64,000 nt of DNA from Owenia fusiformis. Lineage: Eukaryota > Annelida > Polychaeta > Sabellida > Oweniidae. The position numbers and the translations under genes are program-made. Shown here piece by piece: positions 45,601-55,368 of this stretch. How positions within the stretch are numbered: position 1 is the stretch's first letter; each line of letters begins with the position of its first letter. The DNA lies in contig CAIIXF020000008.1 of NCBI GenBank assembly GCA_903813345.2, positions 6,890,366 to 6,954,365 of the forward strand. The letters run 5' to 3'. The notes under the pieces were generated by a model. It was not told where the DNA came from. It saw nothing but the letters and a program-made list of their open reading frames with translations, and searched no databases.

Positions 45601-48600
45601 GGTGTGTACAGAACTGAATGGCAAACATTCGGCTATTTGGGGGAGGTGGTGAGATATCTGTGGGTGGGGCAGTGACGTCTGGGGGTAGGTGAGATGTATC
45701 CAGGGGAGACATCTGAGGGGATTTGACATCTGAACACAGCCATTGCAGTAACATCTGACCTGTTGATGAAAGGGTTAATTAATTTTCATTACTGAAGTTG
45801 GTAGTCACTAGCTACAAACCCTTGCGAGCCCCCCCCCCCCTCAGATGGGATAGATACTTTTAAAAATTTTGGTGCAAATAAAACCTTAATAACAAAAAAG
45901 TAGCTACCATGATTGGGTGAGTTAAATCTACACTAGGATCATTTCTTAATCAAAGAAGAAAAAATTGAAAGCAAAAAATGTGAATACTTTTATCTAAATC
46001 TTGGCACATGAATACTATTTAGACTAATTAGCCTCAATAGTACTCTGATAGTTGTACTACTGTTATTGCTAAAACCAATGAAGTTGTCAATTACACCAGT
46101 GTAATTATTTCATTTCTAGGAATTGTTCAATTATTCAATTACAAACCCATCTATCTTGCAAGTATCTATATAATCCTATATCAATAAACTGCAATAAGCA
46201 AGATTTAATATATAGGCCAAGCAAATGGGCTCATAAAAGGCTCAAACATCCCAAAAATTGCAACAGTTTTTTAATTAGTCTTATATTATGTATTAATATC
46301 AGTTGAAAAACATATCAAAAATATAGAAAAATGTATGCAGTGGACAAATATGAAATTTCACTTCCTAGGTACCCCCTACAACCCTACCCCAAAATTGAGT
46401 ATTGGTAGGAAACAATTTTTTCTTCCCAAATGGAATACTTTAGTCAAGTATACAAGCTTTATTATGATAGATCACATATTCACAAATAATTAAAATATTA
46501 TTTTAATCAATTTTGAGACCAGTAATTGGTCATTTGACCCCAAAGTATAACAAAATAGGCCACAAAACAGGCATGTTATCACATATCTATTTAGATATTT
46601 TAGGATCCGTTTGTCAGAAAAGCATGAAAAAAATCATGGAGTTACATATTCATATGAACTTCATATTTGGTGAGGGTCAGAATTCTAAGTCGATACTTAG
46701 GAAGAAAAAAATTATTCTATTTTCATAGTTTTGCCCCGCCCACTATTGGGGAGACTATAGTTTTGATGATTAACTCCCACAATGCATCACATTTGTATTA
46801 GAGTTGACATCTAAATCATTTATATAGGCTTGTCATCATCTAAAATACAAGTTTTGTGAAGGTTTATACCTTATTAGTATGAAAAATAGGAATTATTAGT
46901 TGCACCAGGTGAAATGTTAAGGTGACCTCACTTTTATTTGATGAATAATTGCATATCACCACTCTGATATTAGGGTATTTGATAACTTCTCTATACTAGG
47001 CTTATCTAAATAATGTAAGTTGTAGTTTTTGTGGAATTTAATATTGTTTAAATTATTAATCACAATCCGCAATTACAAAATTTGCATATATTTAAATTCA
47101 TCAGATAAATAAATCATTACATAAGAGTACATTACTATGGAACTATCAATTGGATGTATAATGATGTAGAAACGAATTTATGGTTATTAAACGGAATTTA
47201 AACTGGCAGAGAACATTAAAATCTCAGATATCTGGGGAGTCTTTCATTAATATAATTTCAGTGCATAGGAATGATGGTAATTCTGTCTGTCAGGTTGGAA
47301 AACATTGAGTGTACATGTGCTGCATTCAGAATCGGATGCAGATATTGTGATGAAAACTGCAATGCAAAGTGTCCAAACCTCAAATACAGTACTCATACAG
47401 AATCCCCACGATGTTTTTTTTTCTCACAGAATTGTCGATTTAATTCCTTACTTAAGTTAAATAAACGGTTTGGGTTAAAAGTGCAGATAAATTGTTTATC
47501 GAAATACCGTTTATGTAACTTAAGTGAGGAATTAAATCGAAGATTCTGTTGTCTTCTGAACTATTTGTTCGCAAATATGTACATTTTTAAAGCATATAAT
47601 ACTGATACATGTTTGTGATAACAATGTTGTGGGAATTCTGCCTACAATGTGTGAAATAAAGAAAAAAGAAAAATCAAACCTTCGATGTTCCGACATTTTG
47701 TTACAACGTAAACACGTAGAAAACCAGTGAAATGCAAGCAACTCTGTCATTGCAGAGGAACATGCTCTTTTGTCAATTAATGGTGGAAAATGGTAAAACC
47801 CTAAATTATCTTAGGCTTCTAAAATTCTATTAAAAGAGAGCAGCAAGATCTGAATTATTGCAGCCCCGTGTTCTTCCTCCATTTTCTGATGCTGCGGAAT
47901 ACCACAGTTACAGAGTGTACCATCAGATCCAGGAGTGGGAGGGAAATAAACTGCCTCCATTATAATTGGGCTGGGAAATAAGCAACGAAACTATGTACCA
48001 ATTGCCTAAATGCAGCTCCCCTTTCTCAGAGATCATCCATTGTGTGTGTAAGGCAGATTGTATTTCTATGAGATGTTCTTGTAGAAAAATGAAATAACTG
48101 TTCTTTGACATGTAAGGTATGCAAAGGCATTTGTGCAAATACCTCCATTACTGATCATGAGAATAATGATGACTAAATAATGAACACTGGCAGATCTGGG
48201 CTACCCCTTGGGCGGGCCCAGAAAAAAAATTGGGCCCAAAAAAGGCCATAAGGTACCGAAAAGTGGGCCTTTTTGGTCATAAATGGGCCTTTTAAAGCCT
48301 TATTTTTTAATTTAAGAAAATGGGTCTCAATATTTCAAAATTTGGGCCCACCTCAGGGTTTTAGGGGCCCAAATTTTTTTCCGCAGAAGTTTTTTTCTCA
48401 GACCTGACATTTGTTCCCCCCCCCCCTTGTTGGTTCCCATATCCGCCCCTGATGAAGGCTGGTGATAGACAAGGTTGTAACTGATTGTTGACTTGTTACA
48501 ACATAATAGTATTAAGCTTATTTAATCAGCATTCTTTTTTACTCTCTATAAGTAAGACACATATATGAAGGTTAAGATTACAAAATTAAGGCAGCATTTT

Positions 48601-51600
48601 TGATAATGAACATAACATAATCGAACCAGGCCCTGTATAAAGACCAGGGATTTACTTTGCGTTACACTAGTTAACTCAGGAGGATTTATTAATGTAGAAA
48701 CCTTTTCCACATTTTTTACCATTTTTTGAAATCGAACATTCTTCAGTTGAACTTCTTCATTTCATTTCTCAATATCACTGTGTGGTTAAGAACACCTTAG
48801 TCAAAAGTAACAATTTTTCCTTAATACAGGGTGAGCCAAAAAGGTAACACAAACAAATCTTAATAATCCAGTCCAATCATCCTGCATGGATTTAGTGTCA
48901 TATTTGGCAGAATTGAGTCTTGGTCAATGTATTATCAATCTACCCAGTCTCAGTGGTCTATCTCTAGTGGTCACGATTTTATGGCCATTTTATACCATGC
49001 CATGAAATATGGGTGTCATACCTGGAGGCCAACTTGAACGTATCGTGCGTTGTTGTTCAAATCAGGAGCATAAAAATCATGTGTTATGACTCTCATCTTC
49101 ATTCTTATCTCTTGTTTTAATGTTTCAAGTGTTGTTAGTATCGAAAAAAGGTCCACAGATAAAAAAAACGGGTGGTATTGATGTCCAGTCAGTTAGGCAC
49201 ATTTCGATATTTTGAGCACATTTTGTAAATGGCCATAAAATCGTGACTATTAAGGATAGATCAATGACACTTAGTAGAATGAAAGAACATTGAACAAGGT
49301 AATTGTGACAAATATGATGTCAAACCCATGCTGAATGACTGGGTTATTAACAGACATTTGGTTGGGTTACCTTTTTTGGCTCATATTAATAAACTGATGT
49401 CAGGGACGGCGATATTTAACATTTTGTTGCCTTTTCAAGGACATTTTTTGACCACTGATTGTAACAAATCGTTCTCTGTTTTACCAGAAAAGGTATATTA
49501 TATATCAAATTGAATTTAAAGGGAAAAAAACATTTGATAATTTAACAGTTATCAACTAAAAGTAGGGCTTTCCCTATATTTCACCTGGCATTTGCTGTTT
49601 TTCTACTTTTTTTTACATAATCCTTTCCTGAAAACCTCAAAAAACTGTTTTCAGGACAAAATAAGCCTTTACAAATAATTTAGTTGTGCTATTGAGTTCA
49701 AATATGACATATCTTGGAAGTAATTAAACAAAAGTAAGGTCACCCCAAAAGTGGGTGTGGTAAAATATTGAAATTTCAAATATTATTTTCACGCTCAATA
49801 TTCACTTAATGACCCTGATACTTATCAAAGACAATGTTCAGGTGTACAATACCCTCCTTGATATTTTTCATGCAATTCTGATGAATTGATACAGAAATAA
49901 ATACATTGTTATATTAAATTCGGGCTATTTGATGGCCTATTTTCAGATATTTGGCGCTAGAAATGCCAATTATTGCACTCAAATAGTTGGTTAACAATTT
50001 TTAGTTGCTCTTATGTCAGTAAACTATCATAATATTACTCGTTTAGTTGACAAGAGTATTCCATTTTGAAATAAAAAAATATTTACAATCCCATACTCAA
50101 ATTTGGAGGGGGGTACCTGGAATGTGACATTTCATGTTTGTCCACTGCATATATTTTTCTATATTTTTGATATGTTTTTCAACTGGTATCAATATACAAT
50201 ATAAGCCTAATTTAAAAACTGTTGCAATTTTTGGGATGTTAAACTTCCATTTGCCTAGCCTAATAGTAAATTGTATTAAAATAGCAATGAAATATTGCGA
50301 GACAATTATGGACAAAAGCATCTAAATGTTATCTTATGCAACAAATTATTTACCCTTTGCATTTTTTTCGATTTCACTTCTTAAAAGAGAGCTTCATCTT
50401 CAGTAGTTTATAACTAAACTCTGCACAAAGGGTATAAATTATTCGGCAGTATTACTACATTGTAATTTGTGTATAAGAACTTAATATATTAAGATGAAAG
50501 ACTTACCCTCAAACTTTTCCAGATTTTCAAAGTTGAGTTTCTCAGGAACTGTAGGTGGTCTTTGAACATCTTCATGGTAATCATCCAATGAGATACTGTG
50601 GGGTCGCAATTTTGCCCTTTGACCTGTGTCAAGGTCACCATTGAGTCTCTCATATACAGCATGGACATCTTCACTTACACTTCTTTTGAATATTGTTTTA
50701 TGTTCATCTTTTTTATTTGCTATAGATTGATGTTTGTCTGGCAGTTCTGTCTGCTGCTTATGGCTGAATAATTCATGTTGTTTGTCTGGTAATTCATGTT
50801 GTTTGCTGGGTAAATCCTGTTGACTTACTTCTGTAAATTTGAAAGTTGTATTCTTTACTTGATGAGCTTTACTTAAATAAGTCTGTCCAAACTCAACCTT
50901 GAATTCCATATCGACCTCCTGCTCAGCTGTACATGTATGTTGTAAACTATTATCACTGAGCACACGGCAATTATCTCCATCATTCTGTCTAATTCCATTT
51001 CCTTCACAGGCTGCTAATAAATTTATATCATTTGACTGCTCATTTCCAATGTTTTGACTGTCTGGATCCAGCCATGTGTTATACTTTGTAACGGTTATTA
51101 AATCACTATCTTTCGATATTTTCAAATCTAATGAACTCACTTCTGGTGTTGAGTCCAGGGTTAAATCAGATGTTGATTTGGACAAAGTTTGATTCAAGGT
51201 TTCATTCTGGGGGAGAGATTTATCATTTCTAAGATCAATTTGTTTGCCTTGATCTTTGGTGTTCTCCTTGTAGTTCTCTGGGTTGTCTAAGCCTGTGTCC
51301 ATTGACTGACTCAATTTGACACCTTTTAATTTAGTTATGGGGGTATTATCAAGTATCTTCTTACTTTCAATGTTTATTTCTAAATTCTCCTTTTTTCTGT
51401 CTGCCATTGTTAAATCTGCCAGACCTGCTATTATTTCATCTATTCCATCTGTTGTAAGATCAAGTGGGGGTTTATCTAGCAGATCAATACTTTCTTTAAT
51501 ATCTGTTTCATCAACTGTCTCAGACTTCTCATGAAGGTCTACTGCTGTATCATCTAAAGCTACATCACCCTCGTTACCATCAGAGGCATTAATTTCACCT

Positions 51601-53237
51601 CCAACTTCATTGCTTTTTATTGCTTTTCCAGTATCTGCTATGTTTTTATCATCTTTACTATTTGATTCTCCTGGCAGATTTCTTTTTACTTTCACCATTT
51701 TTGTGGTAGGCTTCTCTGGTCTATTGCCAGTGAGGAACCTGGAGGATGTGGCAGCATAATTACTAGGACTTAACATAGGTTGTATTTTGGTTGCTACTGG
51801 TTGATCTGTGGAATCATCTGGTTGAGATTTGACATCACCAGGTTGAGATTTGACATCACCAGGTTGAGATTTGACATCATCTGGTTGAGGTTTGACATCA
51901 TCAGGCTTAACCTTGAAATCATTTGGTTGAGGTTCAGCATTTCCAGGTTCAGATTTGACATCACCAGGTTCAGATTTAACATCACCAGGTTCAGATTTAA
52001 CATCCCTAGGTTGATTTGTTGAATGTTTTTCTGTTGTTTTAGATTCTTCAAAAATAGGTTCTGACACGGGCATGATATGTTCTGTTTCTTCAACAATTTT
52101 AATTTGAGTTTCATCAGATGGTTTAAGCTGGAGTTCATTTAAGACCTTGTCGCCACTTTCATTATTATGAACATCACTAAGTATTGCTTTGTCTTCGTTG
52201 TTTTGATTAGAAGCAGTGTCGGGTTCATCAATTTTTACAGCTCCTATAAGGGAGTTATTTACACTCTTTGGTGTATTATTATCTCCTGATTCAGTATGGA
52301 CTTCGATGTTGGAAATAATCTCATCACTTAATACATTGTCTATATCTTCAGCTCTATTTCGATGTAATTCACTATTTATTGCTTTTTGTGGTTTATCTTG
52401 AGCAGGCTCTGCTTCAATTTCTTCTTTTGTATGGGAAGCAGCAATGTTTTTGGAAAGTTTGTCTTCTTTTATAGTCAAGGATTCAACTTTTTGGTTTTCT
52501 GACTGTATACTATTTTGACTAGACTTTGATTTATTATGACATCTCAGAGTGTCCCCAATGCTTAAACTTTCAGGGTGACTAGCTTTATTTTTATTTTTGC
52601 CTTGTAGATCATCAATTTTAGTATCATCTTCTTGAAGTGGCTGTTCAAGTGACTTTACTGGTTTTTTAACTTTGTAAGATTTCTCGTACATTTGAGCAGA
52701 TTTCCTTAGTTTACTTAGATCAGGTCCCATTACACGCCGCCGAGGTTTCACTGGCTCCTGTACCTCAGAACATGGTTCAGTTGATTCAGTTCTACAACTT
52801 AGTGCGGCATTTCCCTCTGGAGATATCGCCTGGGCGGCTACAACTGCATCATTTACAGGATGTATGTCATGTTCTATTTTAGATTTCTCCACAACTTTAG
52901 TATAAGATTCATTTACATTCAGATCTTCTGTACTGACAGTGTCAGCCCTATGATGGGGTTGTTGGCCATGTTTGTGTGGTCTACTGCCTTCAGAATGTGC
53001 TGCACTCTCAATAGGATTATCCACTCTTAAATATTGTGATATATTCCCTATAGATGGGTCTGATCGGGCCAAAGGGGCTCTGTTGGGATTTGTGGGCTCT
53101 CCCACATGAGCCCCCTGTATGTGAGGTGGTATGTCTCTAGGGATAGATGGGGGTCTTTCATGGTTGGTTGTTTCATTAAATGCTGCATTGTCAGCTCCGC
53201 CAACAACCCCGATTTTGCTACTCTCATTTTGACCCAT
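30088..53237 (-). CDS. FMN: Formin, FMN1/FMN2/cappuccino subfamily (18 coding exons)
   Basis: Coding exons: 53237-50507, 45759-45536, 45190-45049, 44755-44685, 43940-43436, 43230-43134, 42776-42620, 41479-41392, 40960-40899, 39845-39766, 39292-39163, 38371-38225, 33722-33545, 33027-32935, 32652-32601, 31281-31126, 30659-30572, 30120-30088. They total 5034 nt (1677 residues); every junction is GT-AG and in phase. Formins nucleate and elongate actin filaments: FH1 binds profilin-actin, and dimeric FH2 caps the barbed end. Layout: disordered region 1-910, helical segment about 911-1056, coiled coil about 1057-1103, FH1 about 1145-1217, FH2 about 1235-1640, basic tail to 1677. No DID/GBD domain is present, as expected for FMN-type formins, which are controlled through Spire. 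FH2 wording ([28 protein letters not shown]) and tail resemble FMN2/FMN1 most closely. The start is the first ATG in exon 1; an acceptor at 53272 implies an upstream non-coding exon. Confidence 0.9.
30440..30545. repeat. Short tandem repeat in formin intron 17
   Basis: Alternating tgattgtgccactagattgt and tgattgtgccactc blocks, period about 14-30 bp. It occupies part of the intron just upstream of the last exon. Confidence 0.7.
31126..33722 (-). CDS. FMN: Formin exons 13-16: C-terminal third of FH2
   Basis: Residues 1479-1637. Exon 13 starts [19 protein letters not shown] and ends [15 protein letters not shown]. Exon 14 is a helix ([19 protein letters not shown]). Exon 15 is only 52 bp; its donor must be GTAGGT at 32600, because reading through gives a stop one codon later. 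Exon 16 carries [13 protein letters not shown] and [20 protein letters not shown], the FH2 'post' end. A truncated LINE sits in the intron between exons 15 and 16. Confidence 0.9.
31382..32527 (+). pseudogene. 5'-truncated LINE reverse transcriptase fragment
   Basis: The frame opens inside the reverse transcriptase at [10 protein letters not shown], continues through [25 protein letters not shown] and [13 protein letters not shown], and runs uninterrupted to a stop at 32292. A short 3' UTR follows, ending in (gaaatt)n at about 32503-32527. It is truncated at the 5' end by incomplete reverse transcription and lies antisense in formin intron 15. The reading frame is intact, so the insertion is fairly young. 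It is a Jockey/CR1-group-type LINE, different from the 19.6-kb element. Confidence 0.85.
34441..35962. mobile_element. 1.5-kb TA-flanked element with internal duplications
   Basis: It starts tcgcactttgaa and ends ttcaaagtgcga, exact inverted ends, with TA on each side (34439-34440 and 35963-35964), as for Tc1/mariner-like insertions. Inside, an approximately 110-bp block (atggccrccacgtagtttac, then cctaatcagatcttggca) occurs several times. A longer block with tcaaggtcactgaaggt and ctcagtaggt is duplicated head to tail. Near the right end is a (cgcccgcac)n patch. It lies in formin intron 12. No transposase is seen. Confidence 0.8.
36401..37680 (+). CDS. Trefoil-domain single-pass membrane protein, nested in formin intron 12 (5' end missing)
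   Basis: Exons 36401(?)-36591, 36801-37010, 37141-37225 and 37620-37680 join in phase at GT-AG sites. Exon 1 here holds a P-type trefoil domain: six Cys in the expected order, with [20 protein letters not shown] and GVPWCF. Exon 2 is a Thr/Ser/Asp/Glu-rich, probably O-glycosylated stalk of 70 residues. Exon 3 is a transmembrane helix ([19 protein letters not shown]). Exon 4 is a basic tail ([10 protein letters not shown]) ending PEN before TAG. Trefoil peptides protect or bind mucosal and shell-matrix mucins. The acceptor at 36400 is a guess (another is at 36438), and no signal-peptide exon was found. Transcribed opposite to the formin. Confidence 0.75.
38197..38202 (+). terminator. Polyadenylation signal for trefoil gene
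   Basis: AATAAA about 520 nt after the stop codon, in ataaataaaacataacc. It is the only well placed signal before formin exon 12 (38225 on the other strand), so the two transcripts would nearly touch or overlap here. Confidence 0.5.
38225..43230 (-). CDS. FMN: Formin exons 6-12: N-terminal two thirds of FH2
   Basis: Residues 1225-1478 in seven exons. [12 protein letters not shown] carries the lasso Trp (W1243) and the conserved actin-contacting Ile (I1246). [20 protein letters not shown] is the lasso/linker start; [44 protein letters not shown] and [11 protein letters not shown] (1445-1454) follow, then [14 protein letters not shown]1457 corresponds to the FH2 Lys needed for actin binding. 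All key residues visible are intact. Confidence 0.93.
38480..38605. mobile_element. MITE family B (TGTCACCAC / GTGGTGACA ends), short copy
   Basis: Begins tgtcaccacctgaaatttg and ends cacttgtggtggtgaca. Related copies are at 39905-40659 and 54508-54677, which share aaaaagttggagactt and the caccaaccacctaatg block. Confidence 0.7.
39905..40659. mobile_element. MITE family B, long copy with GAAGGTCAAATCT repeats
   Basis: Starts tgtcaccacctacgtg and ends ccactttttgttggtgaca. The interior has five or six diverged copies of an approximately 110-bp block (cttgaaaaggtcattgaagg, then cagatttgaacttctgagaa). The same block is found inside the 34441-35962 element, so the two families have exchanged sequence. 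It lies in formin intron 9. Confidence 0.7.
41520..42056. mobile_element. Crypton/KIAA1958-like remnant with terminal hairpin
   Basis: The left part (cgattttgattggtcaacga) leads to a short open frame at 41647. The right part (41918-42048) is a strong hairpin: acctctccattcggtttact is mirrored by agtaaacctctggagaggt, with cgggatataattttgac inside. It lies in formin intron 7. It resembles a non-autonomous derivative that kept the 5' coding end of its parent. Confidence 0.5.
41647..41784 (+). pseudogene. N-terminal fragment like KIAA1958/Crypton-derived recombinase proteins
   Basis: A 45-codon frame reads [18 protein letters not shown], then [20 protein letters not shown], then TAA. The FKNV-x-DEDI-x-LLE pattern followed by KNTKK recalls the N-terminus of DUF3504/Crypton-type tyrosine recombinase relatives common in invertebrates. 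No recombinase core is present. The recognition is from memory of the family pattern and is tentative. Confidence 0.4.
43436..43940 (-). CDS. FMN: Formin exon 5: coiled coil and FH1
   Basis: Residues 1057-1224. A coiled coil ([18 protein letters not shown]) is followed by a short linker and then FH1: one run of ten prolines, several [10 protein letters not shown] units encoded by near-identical 30-bp repeats, and shorter runs. These bind profilin and SH3/WW domains. The reverse strand is G-rich (GGGGGAGGNGG), which explains the Gly-rich antisense frames at 43423-43780. Repeat copy number may vary. Confidence 0.93.
44234..44533. mobile_element. piggyBac-like MITE with TTAA target duplication
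   Basis: TTAA at 44234-44237 and 44530-44533 flanks the inverted ends cctcttga and tcaagagg. The 292-bp interior has no coding potential. It sits in formin intron 4. Confidence 0.75.
44685..45759 (-). CDS. FMN: Formin exons 2-4: helical segment before the coiled coil
   Basis: Exons 45759-45536, 45190-45049 and 44755-44685 encode residues 911-1056. Exon 2 has a Pro-rich linker ([16 protein letters not shown]) between LLQWLCSD and [19 protein letters not shown]. Exon 3 contains [17 protein letters not shown] and [17 protein letters not shown]. Exon 4 ([17 protein letters not shown]) starts the coiled coil. The 293-bp intron between exons 3 and 4 is largely a MITE. Confidence 0.85.
44877..45040. 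mobile_element. MITE of the AAGTGTTCACA / TTTCACTGTA family, next to formin exon 3
   Basis: Contains repeated aagtgttcacattgagag and aggtgttcgg blocks and ends ggtttcactgta at about 45040. It belongs to the family of 4401-4770 and 8912-9085. It stops about 9 bp from the end of formin exon 3 (45049), so on the gene strand it lies just inside the splice donor. Confidence 0.65.
47427..47548. repeat. Hairpin with ~45-bp arms
   Basis: cagaattgtcgatttaattc at the left is matched by gaattaaatcgaagattctg at the right. Inside, taaataaacggttt pairs with aaataccgtttatg around a loop of about 30 nt. The stem lies partly in the Cys-containing open frame 47271-47618, which is therefore doubtful. Confidence 0.75.
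48190..48455. repeat. GGGCCC-rich repeat fragment
   Basis: Several gggccc and gggcctttt blocks in both orientations (ttgggcccaaaa, aagtgggcct, tttgggcccacct), followed by a C-run and ccgcccctgatg. It looks like an eroded MITE end. No coding signal. Confidence 0.5.
48822..49390. mobile_element. Mariner-like MITE (TACAGGGTGAGCC ends)
   Basis: Begins ttaatacagggtgagccaaa and ends ttggctcatattaat, with aaggtaac / gttacctt continuing the inverted repeat inside. The interior (atggccattttata and atggccataaaatcg in inverse) is also self-complementary. It is nested in the 46215-50265 element. Confidence 0.7.
50507..53237 (-). CDS. FMN: Formin exon 1: 910-residue disordered N-terminal region
   Basis: The exon itself starts at 53271 after a TTTTTGGTTTTAG acceptor; the ATG is at 53237. 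The protein begins MGQNESSK, which fits an N-myristoylation signal. The rest is acidic/polar and of low complexity. An 18-bp repeat encodes DVKSEPG and DVKSQPG units at residues about 411-477 (51806-52005). Near the end are repeated ELPDKQHE-like units (about 50700-50830). It ends with [12 protein letters not shown] across the donor at 50506. No folded domain is recognised. Confidence 0.85.
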
Positions 53238-53375
53238 GATGTATCTGTCACAGATTGATAGGGCTGAACATCTAAAACCAAAAAAAATTTGTTTCATGCA
53301 CATACAATCAGATCAAAATGAAAAAGACAATGAAATACATGTAAATTACAGTGTTTCATTCAAATACAATAGACT

Positions 53376-54234
53376 AGATATGAGTAGAAATAATCTTGAT
53401 TTACATCATTAAATATTCAAAATTCAGTGATATTATATTTGAAATCTACACATAAAATTACATCTAAAAATGTGGTTTTAGACATTGTTTATCAACTCTG
53501 AAAATTTAATTTTCTTTGAAAATGTGACTTTTAGGTCAGATAGATTCCCCATAGACCCCATCTTATAAAATCACAAAAAGTGAAAAAGTACCAACAAAAA
53601 GTTCCAAAAAGCAAGCCCAGTGTCCTGTTTAAGAGTCCCTATCCTTACTTTTAAAAATGGATTGTACATGTACCAATACTATCCCACATGAATCTACTTG
53701 AGACTCGATCAACTTGAGTTTTTCTGAGAAAATTAGGATTTTAGCAAGGGTGCTCAATATGGGGACATATACCATTGACCTTGACTTAGCGTGGGGAAAC
53801 CAGCAGGTATGCCACCATCTAAAGTCAATGCATCCTTGCTGAAATCTTTATTTTGTCAGAAGAACTCAAGTGGATCAAATCTCAACAAGTAGTTCCTGTT
53901 GGATAGTATTGCTAGAATCGAATTTTGAAAGAACAGGGGTTCTTAAACAGGACATTAAAGCTTAACTAAGGCCTTTTTGAAATTTTTGTTAACATATATA
54001 TAAATATATGTTCCAAGACTTGATTTAGTTCTAAAATATCTTTTCTTTAATTGGACAGATATTTTATCTTACTCATTTCATTTGTATAACTATCAGATAC
54101 ATAGGGATAAAATAAAAATTGAACCACTAAAATTGATGAATATTCAAGTTTAAGAACTTTCTAGTATACCTGCAGTGTTATCTGACCCGAATTAGCCACC
54201 TCATGGTGAAACTGGTAACTACCTACTCGCATCT
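53376..54234. mobile_element. MITE family A, copy 3, split by a nested insertion
   Basis: Starts agatatgagtagaaataatc and ends acctactcgcatct. It matches copies at 11508 and 18321. About 430 bp of foreign sequence (about 53590-54020) interrupts it. It lies about 100 bp upstream of formin exon 1. Confidence 0.75.
53621..53954. mobile_element. Nested MITE with TGTCCTGTTTAAGA ends
   Basis: Starts tgtcctgtttaagagtccct and ends aggggttcttaaacaggaca. The interior is partly self-complementary (acttgagactcgatc and similar). No coding potential. Confidence 0.7.
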
Positions 54235-54507
54235 TAATTATTCAAAATTCCATATTTAAACAGTTTTACATGAATTAATCATCACTATTATAACTACATA
54301 CGTAAATGTAAGTACGGTATAACCTTATACTACAGTATAATTCTATTTTTCCTGTGCAATTGCCAAAATTAAAAATTAACATGATGTGAATTGATAGTAA
54401 AACACATTAATTAGTGCATTATCAGACAGTTCAGGAATTCACAGCACTCCACAATACCGCTTGTAGAAGCAACATATATTAAATAAACAAGGCATTAGCA
54501 TGCAAAA

Positions 54508-54677
54508 TGTCACCAATCGAGAACACCAACAGTCTAACCGCCTAATGCCAAACACCAACAGTCCAAGTCCAACCACCTAATGACAAACACCAACAGTCCA
54601 ACCACCTAATGCCAAACACCAACCGCCACCAAAAAGTTGGAGACTTCAACAACATGTCTCCACTTGTGGTGGTGACA
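54508..54677. mobile_element. MITE family B, third copy
   Basis: Starts tgtcaccaatcgagaacacc and ends cacttgtggtggtgaca. An internal run of caccaacagtccaaccacct units occurs three times. Confidence 0.7.
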
Positions 54678-55157
54678 TAAAAATACAAGTTGTATAATAT
54701 CATTCTCCGAAAAATAATCTCAAGCTGACCCCTTCCATTATGATAGGCTACGTTATCCATATTCCAAGGTTTTGAATTCTTTGCCAAAAAACATGACTGC
54801 TATTACGGTATATTATACAATAAATAATTTCTTACTTGAGTTATACATCGATATGATTTCTTGTACATCCTTGATTCAAAATAATTTGGGTTTTCATCTT
54901 GGTTGCAAAATAAATATACCATGAAACACTTAATTATGTAATTCAGAAAACGCTTAACCTTGTTGGATCCTTAAATTGAGCTATTAACATGAAAAGTGAA
55001 TCACCAAAAATAGCACTGAATCTTGCGTGCCAGTTGCAATTTATAACAGACTTTATATTATCAAGCTGGTAAAGAAGAGGTATATTGGCAGAAATCTTTG
55101 TGCTGAAGCAGTTCAGAAGCTAGAAAATCAATTTGAATATCAGTTGCATAGCCATGT

Positions 55158-55333
55158 TGTAATGTATTCAATTTGTTTCCCGGGAATCTGTTAATTACTA
55201 GTCATAGTTCGCTCAGTGTAATGTTGGTTGCACGCTTCCCGTGATGCATCAGTCTGTACTTCCGCCCTAGTAAAAATGTAATAAAAGTTTGTAACTCTGA
55301 TTTAAATGTCCGTTTATGTTTAAATACAGAACA
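55158..55333 (+). repeat. Left LTR
   Basis: 176 bp from tgtaatgtattc to taaatacagaaca, identical base for base to the right LTR. An AATAAA at 55280-55285 could serve as the polyadenylation signal in the right copy. Confidence 0.95.
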
Positions 55334-55350
55334 TTTTGGCGACGAGGATA
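55334..55350 (+). promoter_or_regulatory. Putative tRNA primer-binding site
   Basis: The sequence just after the LTR, tttggcgacgaggata, starts its TGG two bases into the internal region, as expected for pairing with a tRNA 3' CCA end. The tRNA species was not determined. Confidence 0.6.
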
Positions 55351-55368
55351 TTAAAGCCTAACGCAAGC

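Larger units (their letters stand above)
46215..50265. mobile_element. 4-kb element with long diverged inverted arms in formin intron 1
   Basis: The left arm (about 46215-47000) and right arm (about 49530-50265) are inverted copies with many substitutions. Matching landmarks are the gcagtggacaaatatgaaat / catttcatgtttgtccactg, cccgcccactattggggaga / accccaaaagtgggtgtgg and caccaggtgaaat / atttcacctggca pairs. The centre contains a hairpin (47427-47548), a GGGCCC-rich patch and a mariner-like MITE, but no transposase. It fills nearly all of intron 1 (45760-50506). Confidence 0.75.

Noticed and set aside
47271-47618. 115-residue Cys-containing plus frame
   Set aside because: Overlaps a hairpin inside a transposable element and matches no known Cys-rich fold.
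51780-52138. Repetitive frames RLRFDITRL (plus) and LNLVMSNLN (minus)
   Set aside because: Other-frame readings of the 18-bp DVKSxPG repeat of formin exon 1.
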